A stretch of 12,192 bases of DNA from Oscillospiraceae bacterium (GTDB taxonomy: Bacteria > Bacillota > Clostridia > Oscillospirales > JAKOTC01), in assembly GCA_035353335.1 (NCBI GenBank), contig DAOPZJ010000054.1:6092-18283 (forward strand), written 5' to 3'. A program made the position numbers and the translations under genes. A model generated the notes under the pieces. The model was not told the DNA's origin. It did no database searches and was given only the letters and a program-made list of their open reading frames with translations. This document shows positions 6,636-12,192 of this stretch, one piece after another (the first letter of the stretch is position 1; every line of letters starts with the position of its first letter).

Positions 6636-7991
6636 ATGAGACAACGATTGATTCGGAATACGGGTCTGATGACCGAGGGCCCGATTACAAAACAGCTGAT
6701 TTTCTATGCGATCCCGCTGTTATTGAGCAGCTATCTGCAGCAGCTTTACAATATCGTCGACTCGGTCGTCGCGGGAAAATTCATCAGCTACGCGGCGCTC
6801 GCGGCGGTCGGCGCAAACGGCGTCATCGTCAGCTTTTTGGTGGGTTTCTTTTTGGGATTCACGGCGGGCGGCAGCGTGATCATCTCGCACGCCTACGGCG
6901 CGCAGGACACCAAAGGCGTCTTCGACGGCGTCCATACCTCAATCGGCGTCGCGATTGCGGCGGGGCTGCTGCTGACGGTTCTCGGACTCATCTTTACGCC
7001 GGCGCTGCTTCGATTGATCAATACCCCCGAAGAAGTCCGGGGCATGGCGGCGGAGTATCTGACCATTTATTTTTACGGAACGGTGCCGGTGATGCTCTAT
7101 AACATGGGCTCGGCGATTCTGCGCGCGGTCGGCAACTCGACGCTGCCGCTCGTCTTCCTCGGCGTCGCGGCGGGTACCAACACCGTGCTCGATTTGGTTT
7201 TCGTGATCTGGTTTCACATGGGGATCGCGGGAACGGCCTGGGCGACCGTGATTTCGCAGGTGCTCGCGGCGGGGCTGACGATTTTGGCTCTGATACGCAC
7301 CGACGAGGTCTATAAGCTCTATTTGAGCAAAATCCGGATCAAAAAAGAGATCTTGTTGAAAATTTTGAAACTCGGCATTCCCGCGGGGCTGCAGACCTCG
7401 GTCATTTCGCTGTCGAATATTTTGATTCAGCGAGCGATCAACGGGTTCGGCGCGATCGTCATGGCGGGTGCGGCCGCCGCGGGCAAAGTGGACGGCCTGG
7501 TCGGCTCGACCATCGGGGCGTTCGGCCTCGCGACGACGGGGTTCGTCGGCCAGAATTACGGCGCGGGACGGATCGACCGCGTGAAAAAGGGCGTTCGCAT
7601 CGGCTTTTTGATGACCCTTGCCGCAAGCATCATCCTTGGCGGGATTTTGCTGCTGCTGCGCAACCAGACCGCGGCATTATTTAACGACGATCCCAAAGTC
7701 ATCGCAAGCGCGACGCAGCTGATGATGTTCATTCTGCCGTTTTACTTTGTTTACGCGTTCGTTGAGATTTTCGCCGGAGCCATGCGCGGCGCGGGCTCGA
7801 CGTTTATACCGATGATCGTGACGCTGGTCGGAATGTGCGTGCTGCGGGTCATCTGGGTCTCGGTCGTTCCGGCTTATTATAACGACGTCCGGGCCGTGTT
7901 CGTCGTTTATCCCGTCTCATGGGTCTGGACCGGCATTCCGATGTGGCTGCTTTACTTGAAAGGAAAATGGAATAAAAAAGGACAAGTTTAA
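6636..7991 (+). CDS. MATE family efflux transporter
   Basis: Membrane antiporter that exports drugs or organic cations using a sodium or proton gradient; 451 residues with about 12 hydrophobic segments in two halves, the usual MATE layout. The start of the family fold is clear: TEGPITKQLIFYAIPLLLSSYLQQLYNIVDSVVAGKF, given here only as residues 10-46. Second-half features include KLGIPAGLQTSVISLSN and GFVGQNYGAG. The start is the ATG at 6636; a TTG at 6603 inside mutL is open but less likely. GAGGA at 6627-6631 overlaps the mutL stop and stands only 4 bases from the ATG, so translation may depend on ribosomes finishing mutL. A transporter between mutL and miaA is not part of the conserved mut cluster. 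The substrate cannot be told from sequence. Confidence 0.93.
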   Translation: MRQRLIRNTGLMTEGPITKQLIFYAIPLLLSSYLQQLYNIVDSVVAGKFISYAALAAVGANGVIVSFLVGFFLGFTAGGSVIISHAYGAQDTKGVFDGVHTSIGVAIAAGLLLTVLGLIFTPALLRLINTPEEVRGMAAEYLTIYFYGTVPVMLYNMGSAILRAVGNSTLPLVFLGVAAGTNTVLDLVFVIWFHMGIAGTAWATVISQVLAAGLTILALIRTDEVYKLYLSKIRIKKEILLKILKLGIPAGLQTSVISLSNILIQRAINGFGAIVMAGAAAAGKVDGLVGSTIGAFGLATTGFVGQNYGAGRIDRVKKGVRIGFLMTLAASIILGGILLLLRNQTAALFNDDPKVIASATQLMMFILPFYFVYAFVEIFAGAMRGAGSTFIPMIVTLVGMCVLRVIWVSVVPAYYNDVRAVFVVYPVSWVWTGIPMWLLYLKGKWNKKGQV

Positions 7992-8017
7992 GAATAAATT
8001 TTCAAACTTACCGGCGT

Positions 8018-8024
8018 AGGAGGG
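8018..8024 (+). promoter_or_regulatory. ribosome binding site that fixes the miaA start
   Basis: AGGAGGG ends 8 bases before the ATG at 8033. A GTG in the same frame at 8024 overlaps this site and so is unlikely to be used. Confidence 0.8.
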
Positions 8025-8032
8025 TGGCATCT

Positions 8033-8950
8033 ATGCGAAAAGTCGTTGTTCTGACCGGGCCGACCGCCTCCGGCAAGACAGCGCTTGCAATCGCGCTGTC
8101 AAAGCGTTTTGACGGCGAGATCGTCGGCGCGGATTCGATGCAGATCTATCGCGGGATGGACGTCGCCACCGCAAAGCCGACCCGAAAAGAGCGGGCGGAA
8201 ATTCCGCACCATTTGATTGATATCGCGCAGCCGGGTGAGGATTTTTCGGTTTTTCGCTGGGCTGAAGAAGCGAAGATTGCAGTCAATGAAATTCACAAGC
8301 GCGATAAACTGCCGATTGTCGTCGGCGGAACGGGGCAGTATGTCTCGGCGCTATTGCACAATCTCACTTACGCGGGGCAAAAAGCCGACCCCGAACGGCG
8401 GGCGCTGCTTGAAAAAGAATACGGCGAAAAAGGCGGGGCGGCGATGCTCGAATGCTTACGCGAACTCGACCCGGAGGCCGCTTCCAAACTGCACGAAAAC
8501 GACCGGAGCCGCATTCTGCGCGGGCTGGAACTCGCCGGGAGCGGCCTCTCGAAGAGCCGCCAAAACGAGCTCTCGCACGGCGAAAAAATTTACGACATCT
8601 GCGCGGTTCAGCTGAATTTTCTCTCGCGGGAGACGCTTTACGACAGGATTGACCGGCGGGTGGACGAGATGTTTGAATCGGGTTTGGAACAGGAAGCGCG
8701 ATCAATTCGTCCGCTGCTCGGGCCGACCTCGGCGCAGGCCATCGGATATAAAGAGCTGTTTTCGTATTTCGACGGAGAGCAGACGATTGACGAGGCCAAG
8801 AACAAAATCAAACAGGCGACCCGCAATTATGCCAAGCGCCAATTGACCTGGATGCGGGCGGAAACCGGCTTAAACCGGATTTTTGCCGACTCGGGAGCCG
8901 ATTTATTGACCGTTTCCACAAAAATCTTGCAATTGTGCGGCATCATGTGA
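8033..8950 (+). CDS. miaA: tRNA dimethylallyltransferase MiaA
   Basis: Adds the dimethylallyl group to the N6 of A37 in tRNAs that read codons starting with U, in the cytoplasm; 305 residues, typical for the family. The P-loop is GPTASGKT (9-16). DSMQIY begins at Asp34, the likely catalytic base. GGTGQY carries Thr100, which matches Escherichia coli Thr101. Near the C-terminus, ATRNYAKRQLTWMR is the conserved tRNA-contacting segment. The ATG at 8033 has AGGAGGG upstream and gives the normal MiaA N-terminus. The gene follows the transporter after 41 bases, with no clear terminator between them. The miaA-hfq neighbourhood is widely conserved in bacteria. A promoter for hfq overlaps its last codons. 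Nothing suggests loss of function. Confidence 0.97.
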   Translation: MRKVVVLTGPTASGKTALAIALSKRFDGEIVGADSMQIYRGMDVATAKPTRKERAEIPHHLIDIAQPGEDFSVFRWAEEAKIAVNEIHKRDKLPIVVGGTGQYVSALLHNLTYAGQKADPERRALLEKEYGEKGGAAMLECLRELDPEAASKLHENDRSRILRGLELAGSGLSKSRQNELSHGEKIYDICAVQLNFLSRETLYDRIDRRVDEMFESGLEQEARSIRPLLGPTSAQAIGYKELFSYFDGEQTIDEAKNKIKQATRNYAKRQLTWMRAETGLNRIFADSGADLLTVSTKILQLCGIM

Positions 8951-8956
8951 TAAAAT
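8927..8956 (+). promoter_or_regulatory. sigma-A-type promoter for hfq inside the miaA 3' end
   Basis: TTGCAA (8927-8932), an 18-base spacer, then TAAAAT (8951-8956). TG at 8948-8949 makes an extended -10 (TGnTAAAAT). Transcription would start near 8963, giving hfq a leader of about 60 bases. The -10 box begins right after the miaA stop codon. Confidence 0.55.
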
Positions 8957-9022
8957 GGAAACACCGATAAAAAGCGGTCGGCAAAATTCATAAATTCAAC
9001 CGGAAAAGAGAGAGAACAGAGT

Positions 9023-9262
9023 ATGAATAAAACGCTGAATTTGCAGGATGTGTTCCTGAATTGTGCCAGAAAAGAAAAAATCGGTGTGACGATCTTTTTG
9101 AAAAACGGCTTTCAGTTCAAAGGCATCGTGAAGGGTTTTGACGCTTTCACGATCATCCTTGAAGCCGACGGAAAACAAAACCTCGTCTACAAGCACGCCG
9201 TCTCGACCATCGTTCCGGCGCGTCCGATTTCGCTGCTTGACAACGAAGAAGAAACCGAGTAA
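9023..9262 (+). CDS. hfq: RNA chaperone Hfq
   Basis: Sm-like protein that forms a hexameric ring and binds small RNAs and mRNAs; 79 residues. It matches the family along its whole length: NLQDVFLN with Gln8 and Asp9 on the proximal face, VTIFLKNGFQFKG (Sm1), Phe42 at the proximal pocket position, and LVYKHAVST with Lys57 and His58 (Sm2). The rim segment is R16-K17-E18-K19, so a basic rim patch is partly kept. The acidic tail after about residue 70 (DNEEETE) is short, as in other Firmicutes. Upstream is only a weak purine-rich stretch (AGAGAGAGA near 9007-9015). The gene appears to have its own promoter in the end of miaA, and the next gene follows after 12 bases. Confidence 0.97.
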   Translation: MNKTLNLQDVFLNCARKEKIGVTIFLKNGFQFKGIVKGFDAFTIILEADGKQNLVYKHAVSTIVPARPISLLDNEEETE

Positions 9263-9274
9263 TCCATAAACAAC

Positions 9275-10498
9275 ATGAAAAAACGTACCGTCGTCGCGGC
9301 CGCGGCAATTGCGATTGCGGCGGTTTTCGTGACGATGCTCTTGATAGTGCGGGCCGGTGACACGAAATACACCACCTATACCGCAAACCTGTACGACGCC
9401 GAGATGTCGGTGCCCGTGACGGGCGTTTTTGTGCGCAGCGAGGCCCGCCTTCAGCTCTCCGCGGGCGGTTCCGTCGTCTATCTGCTCTCCGACGGCGACA
9501 GAACCGCGAACAAGGAGGAGATCGCGCGCGTTTATTCCTCGGCGCAGAGCGTGGAGGCGGCGCGCAGAATCGCGCTGCTCTCCGACGAACTCGCGGACCT
9601 TGAGACCCTTTCCGCAAGCGCGCAAAGCGGGGCGGTCCTGACGCCCGGCACGGTGCTTTCCCGCACCAAAGAAGTGCTCGACGGCATCGACGCCGCCGTC
9701 AAAAACGGAGGAGCCCGCGGGATCTATGAACAACGGCGGACGCTGACACAGCTGTTGAATCAATACGGAAGCTATTTCGAAGAGAAGGACTACAGCGCCC
9801 GAATCGCCGAACTCACACAGGAGATCAATTCGCTCAAAAACGAGATGGGAAATTATACTTCGCAATATTCACCCGATTCGGGGTATTTCTTTTATTACAG
9901 CGACGGGCTGGAGGGACTTTCGCCGGCTCAGCTTTCCGAGCTCTCCTGCGATAAGGTCGACGCGCTGATCGCGCAGACCGAAAACGCGAAAAACGCCGCG
10001 CAGCCGAAACTCGTGACCGATTACACCTGGTATTTCGTCTTCAATATGCCGACCCCGAAGGCCATTCAGATGTCGGGCTCAAAACTCCAGATCCGGTTTC
10101 CCGCGGTCTCGGACGAGCCCGTCGAAACCGTCATCGAGACCATGCAGAAGGACGGGAGCACGGACGGAAACACCGCGGTCAGGGTCTCGTCGCGCAACGC
10201 GATCGCGCAGCTGGGCGAATGCAGAACCGAGCAGGCCGAGATCCTCATCCGTTCGGAAAAAGGGCTTCGGATTCCGGTCAGCGCCATCCGCACCGTGACA
10301 AATGAGGACGGGACCGAACAGGCCGGCGTCTATGCCGTCGTCGGGCCGGAGATGAGATTTCGCAAGATCAACGTCTTATCCTCGGACGGCGAATACGCGG
10401 TCTGCGAATACACCAACATCGGCGTCAGCGGATGGCTTCAGATTTACGACGAGGTTATCGTGAAGGGCAAAGACCTCGCCGACGGAAAGAAGCTGTGA
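9275..10498 (+). CDS. HlyD-like membrane-anchored adaptor protein
   Basis: A 407-residue protein with one N-terminal membrane segment (about residues 5-26) after the basic start MKKR, and the rest predicted outside the membrane. Residues 48-90 resemble the first half of a lipoyl-type domain of membrane fusion proteins (GVFVRSEA, then SDGDRTANKEEIARVY). A helical, probably coiled-coil stretch spans about 83-195. SPDSGYFFYYSDGLE (199-213) looks like the second half of that domain, and 250-400 look beta-rich. This is the plan of HlyD-type adaptors, but no ABC transporter or outer component is nearby, so its partner is unknown. From memory, similar genes often precede yggS-sepF in Clostridia, which would point to an envelope or division-linked role. 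No good ribosome binding site is seen; the start 12 bases after the hfq stop suggests coupled translation. Confidence 0.72.
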   Translation: MKKRTVVAAAAIAIAAVFVTMLLIVRAGDTKYTTYTANLYDAEMSVPVTGVFVRSEARLQLSAGGSVVYLLSDGDRTANKEEIARVYSSAQSVEAARRIALLSDELADLETLSASAQSGAVLTPGTVLSRTKEVLDGIDAAVKNGGARGIYEQRRTLTQLLNQYGSYFEEKDYSARIAELTQEINSLKNEMGNYTSQYSPDSGYFFYYSDGLEGLSPAQLSELSCDKVDALIAQTENAKNAAQPKLVTDYTWYFVFNMPTPKAIQMSGSKLQIRFPAVSDEPVETVIETMQKDGSTDGNTAVRVSSRNAIAQLGECRTEQAEILIRSEKGLRIPVSAIRTVTNEDGTEQAGVYAVVGPEMRFRKINVLSSDGEYAVCEYTNIGVSGWLQIYDEVIVKGKDLADGKKL

Positions 10499-10560
10499 GG
10501 TTAAAATCGATGCGTTAAAACGACGCCGGAAAAAAATACCGTGAAAGGACAGCCCGGGGG

Positions 10561-11271
10561 ATGGAATATCACAGGATCGAAAGAGCTCAGTTTCTTGAAA
10601 ATTACGCCGCGGTGCGTGAAAATATCGAAAAGGCGGCCATCGCGGCGGGGCGAAAACCTTCGGAGATCGAGCTCTGCGCGGTCACCAAGACCTTCGGGTG
10701 GGAGGCATATGATCTCGCGCGGGGGGCGGGTCTGAAAAGCATCGGGGAAAACCGCGTGCAGGAGGCCGAAGTCAAATACAGCGCGGGCCATCAGGGCGTC
10801 GATCTGCGGTTGATCGGCCATCTTCAGACCAACAAAGCCGCGAAAGCCGTTGAGCTGTTTGACACGGTCGATTCGGTCGATTCGCTTCGGCTGGCGGCGC
10901 TGCTCAACGACCTCGCCAAGAAAAAGAGCCGGATCCTGCCGGTTTTGGTTGAGATCAACGTCGGAAGCGACCCCGCCAAGAGCGGGATTTCGGCGGAGAA
11001 CGCGCAGGCATTTTGCGAAACGCTGCTGACGATGACCTCGCTGCGCCCGGACGGGTTTATGACCGTGTTGCCGCTTGGCTGCGACGAGGCAAAAAAGATG
11101 GAATATTTCACAAAAATTTCCGAGATATCCCTTGACATTTCAAAAAAGTTATTTCATAATAGAACCATGTTACTGTCCATGGGAATGTCGGGCGATTATA
11201 TCGAGGCAATCAAATGCGGCTCCGGAATGATCCGCATCGGCACCGCCCTTTTCGGACAGAGACAGAGATAG
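10561..11271 (+). CDS. yggS: YggS/YlmE family pyridoxal phosphate-binding protein
   Basis: PLP homeostasis protein (PLPBP family) with a single barrel domain and no known enzyme activity; it buffers PLP and affects amino acid balance. It has 236 residues, the normal length. LCAVTK ends in Lys43, the position that binds PLP. GENRVQEA and RLIGHLQTNK follow, both family signatures. Near the C-terminus LSMGMSGDYIEAIKCG and RIGTALFG form the phosphate-binding part; GSGMIRIG replaces the commoner GSTMVRIG, a mild change. The ATG at 10561 has AAAGGA (10544-10549) upstream with a longish 11-base spacing. The gene lies 62 bases after the HlyD-like gene and directly before sepF, as ylmE precedes sepF (ylmF) in many Gram-positive bacteria. 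Its 3' end contains a promoter for sepF. Confidence 0.94.
   Translation: MEYHRIERAQFLENYAAVRENIEKAAIAAGRKPSEIELCAVTKTFGWEAYDLARGAGLKSIGENRVQEAEVKYSAGHQGVDLRLIGHLQTNKAAKAVELFDTVDSVDSLRLAALLNDLAKKKSRILPVLVEINVGSDPAKSGISAENAQAFCETLLTMTSLRPDGFMTVLPLGCDEAKKMEYFTKISEISLDISKKLFHNRTMLLSMGMSGDYIEAIKCGSGMIRIGTALFGQRQR
11132..11160 (+). promoter_or_regulatory. near-consensus sigma-A promoter for sepF inside yggS
   Basis: A perfect TTGACA (11132-11137), an ideal 17-base AT-rich spacer, then CATAAT (11155-11160), one base from consensus. Transcription would start near 11167, about 165 bases before sepF, within the last third of yggS. This is the best promoter I see in the window and stands out from the GC-rich coding sequence around it. 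Confidence 0.7.
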
Positions 11272-11292
11272 AAAACAGATAAAAATCAGGGG

Positions 11293-11308
11293 TTGACCGA
11301 AAGGTCGA
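11293..11308 (+). other. small hairpin with GAAA loop in the sepF leader
   Basis: TTGACC (11293-11298) pairs with GGTCGA (11303-11308), including one G-U pair, around a GAAA tetraloop. It is followed by AAAAAAGAG rather than a T-tract, so it is not a terminator on this strand. Its role, if any, is unknown. Confidence 0.35.
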
Positions 11309-11332
11309 AAAAAGAGAGCGGAGGAATTGAAT

Positions 11333-11776
11333 ATGAACGTTATCGGTAAGCTGAAGGCCGTCTTCGGCGTAGAGGACTATGACGAGGCCGAACAGGAAGA
11401 AGAGGCGGTCGAGGAATTCGAACAGCCCGTTATGCAGAAACTCGAACGGCATGAGCGCGTACAGGCAGAGGACAGAAAAGTCGTGAACATCAACGCCACT
11501 TCCCAACTGAAGGTCGTTTTGATCCGTCCGGAGTCCTACAGCCGTGACGCAAACCCGATTGCGGACCATCTCAAAAACAAACGCGCGGTCGTCATCAATT
11601 TCGAGCGCACCGTCGGCGGAGAAGCCAGACGGCTGCTGGACTTTTTGTCCGGCGTCGCCTATGCCCAGGACGGCAGCGTCCAGCGCATCGCGGAAAAAGC
11701 GTTTTTGATCACGCCGTATAACGTCGAAGTCGAGAGCAGCGATTTTCTCTACGAGATCGACAATAACTTAGCATAA
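11333..11776 (+). CDS. sepF: Cell division protein SepF
   Basis: Membrane tether of the FtsZ ring and partner in septum formation; 147 residues from the ATG at 11333. The first 12 residues (MNVIGKLKAVFG) fit the amphipathic membrane-binding helix. An acidic linker spans about 14-31. The SepF core runs from about 49 to 132: KVVNINATSQLKVVLIRP, then NKRAVVINFE, then FLSGVAYAQDGSVQRI, in which Gly107 matches the conserved dimer-interface glycine. The start is set by GGAGGA (11320-11325), 7 bases upstream; the TTG at 11327 in the same frame is too close to it. It follows yggS, a classic pairing, and seems to have its own strong promoter within yggS. The usual downstream genes (ylmG, ylmH, divIVA) are absent from the remaining 416 bases. 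Confidence 0.97.
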   Translation: MNVIGKLKAVFGVEDYDEAEQEEEAVEEFEQPVMQKLERHERVQAEDRKVVNINATSQLKVVLIRPESYSRDANPIADHLKNKRAVVINFERTVGGEARRLLDFLSGVAYAQDGSVQRIAEKAFLITPYNVEVESSDFLYEIDNNLA

Positions 11777-11791
11777 ATAAATTTAGTACAT

Positions 11792-11807
11792 AACCCGCGG
11801 GGGTTTT
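11792..11807 (+). terminator. weak terminator after sepF
   Basis: AACCC (11792-11796) pairs with GGGTT (11801-11805) around GCGG and runs into TTTT. Five pairs make it weak; it may act together with the larger hairpin just downstream. Confidence 0.35.
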
Positions 11808-11821
11808 GATAAAAAATAGAA

Positions 11822-11860
11822 AAGGCAGGTCCGGCAGCGGGCTTGCCTTGCTTTGTTTTG
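11822..11860 (+). terminator. probable Rho-independent terminator after sepF
   Basis: AAGGCAGG (11822-11829) pairs with CTTGCCTT (11842-11849), 8 pairs with one G-U, followed by the T-rich run GCTTTGTTTTG. The 12-base loop is larger than usual but the overall form fits a terminator for the yggS-sepF transcript. Confidence 0.55.
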
Positions 11861-11943
11861 TCAGATCGTTGAATATAAAAGAGCAAAGCAATATACGCGA
11901 TGGGGACAATCCGCGCGGCGGGGACAATCTATGCGATGGGGAC

Positions 11944-11970
11944 GGACGCGCAATGCGCGCCCCTACGAGA
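11944..11970 (+). repeat. palindromic module, copy 1
   Basis: 27 bases identical to 12018-12044. It contains a near-palindrome (CGCGC-AAT-GCGCG) followed by CCCTACGAGA. Read on the minus strand it is GTAGGG leading into a palindrome, the same plan as the arms of the element at 4446-4730. Confidence 0.8.
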
Positions 11971-12017
11971 AGCGGTGCAAAAATTCGCGCGGCGGGGATA
12001 ATCCATGCGATGGGGAT

Positions 12018-12044
12018 GGACGCGCAATGCGCGCCCCTACGAGA
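12018..12044 (+). repeat. palindromic module, copy 2
   Basis: Exact 27-base copy of 11944-11970. The third unit has only a decayed form (12117-12137) that keeps CCCTACGAGA but has lost most of the palindrome. Confidence 0.8.
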
Positions 12045-12177
12045 GACGGCGATAAAATCCGCACGGCGGGAACGGGGACAATCCGCGCGGCGGGGATAAT
12101 CCATGCGATGGGGACAGGGATGCCACGCCCTACGAGAAACGATGCGAAAATTCGCGCGGCGTGAGCGGGCGATTCGG

Positions 12178-12191
12178 CGGGCCGTGGCCCG
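12178..12191. other. GC-rich hairpin at the window edge
   Basis: CGGGCC (12178-12183) and GGCCCG (12186-12191) form a 6-pair stem around GT. The window ends here, so its context cannot be judged. Confidence 0.4.
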
Positions 12192-12192
12192 T

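Larger units (their letters stand above)
11894..12165 (+). repeat. array of 18-base repeats nested in 69-98-base units
   Basis: Three head-to-tail units start at 11912, 11986 and 12084, and the beginning of a fourth is at 12153, so the spacings are 74, 98 and 69. Within the units an 18-base motif recurs, alternating between a GCGATGGGGA and a GCGGCGGGGA form: 11894-11911, 11912-11929, 11930-11947, 11986-12003, 12004-12021, 12084-12101 and 12102-12119. The extra length of the second unit comes from a diverged insert (about 12060-12083). The middle of units one and two carries an identical palindromic module. Confidence 0.85.
11777..12192. other. non-coding region after sepF
   Basis: Contains two possible terminators (11792-11807 and 11822-11860), then an array of short repeats from 11894 to about 12165, and a hairpin cut short by the window end. 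Several frames stay open here, but only because the repeat unit is a multiple of three; none has a ribosome binding site or a recognisable product. Confidence 0.7.

Noticed and set aside
7984..8009. Terminator between the MATE gene and miaA
   Set aside because: AAGTTT and AAACTT can pair, but the stem is only six A/T-rich pairs with a 14-base loop and no T-tract follows.
11806..12164. Small proteins encoded in the terminal repeat region
   Set aside because: Overlapping frames stay open on both strands because the 18-base period is a multiple of three. No ribosome binding site, start context or known product supports any of them.
11894..12165. CRISPR array
   Set aside because: Unit spacing is irregular (74, 98, 69), the would-be spacers are themselves similar to each other, and no cas genes are present.

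Overview
The window looks like a chromosomal segment of a GC-rich, probably uncultivated member of the Clostridia (Oscillospirales-like is my guess). It carries Firmicutes markers (a YlbF-family protein, SepF, endonuclease-type MutL, Hfq with a short tail), strong Shine-Dalgarno sites, and every gene on the + strand. I could not run any database search, so identifications rest on reading motifs and gene order.

Layout: (1) 2-1255, the 3' part of a GH29 alpha-L-fucosidase-like gene whose start lies upstream. (2) 1295-1696, a YlbF-family protein with a four-cysteine tail, followed by a hairpin. (3) 1775-4366 mutS. (4) 4367-4783, a 417-base gap filled mostly by a non-coding element with long inverted arms, each carrying two hairpins. 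(5) 4784-6628 mutL, 6636-7991 a MATE-type transporter, 8033-8950 miaA and 9023-9262 hfq: the known mutS-mutL-miaA-hfq order with a transporter inserted. (6) 9275-10498 a membrane-anchored HlyD-like protein, 10561-11271 a YggS/YlmE PLP-binding protein and 11333-11776 sepF, an envelope and division cluster. (7) 11777-12192, probable terminators followed by a non-coding array of 18-base repeats nested in units of about 69-98 bases.

How the genes fit together: MutS finds mismatches and MutL nicks the strand to start repair. MiaA modifies tRNAs that read UNN codons, Hfq acts in RNA regulation, and the YlbF family is linked to RNase Y. YggS handles PLP balance, and SepF tethers FtsZ to the membrane. 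Two good sigma-A-type promoters lie inside the 3' ends of upstream genes: one in miaA (for hfq and probably the HlyD-like gene) and one in yggS (for sepF).

No phage, CRISPR, toxin-antitoxin or defence system was seen. The protein-coding part is ordinary. The most unusual content is the two repeat regions, which share a plan (GTAGGG next to a palindrome) and may belong to one superfamily of non-autonomous intergenic elements.
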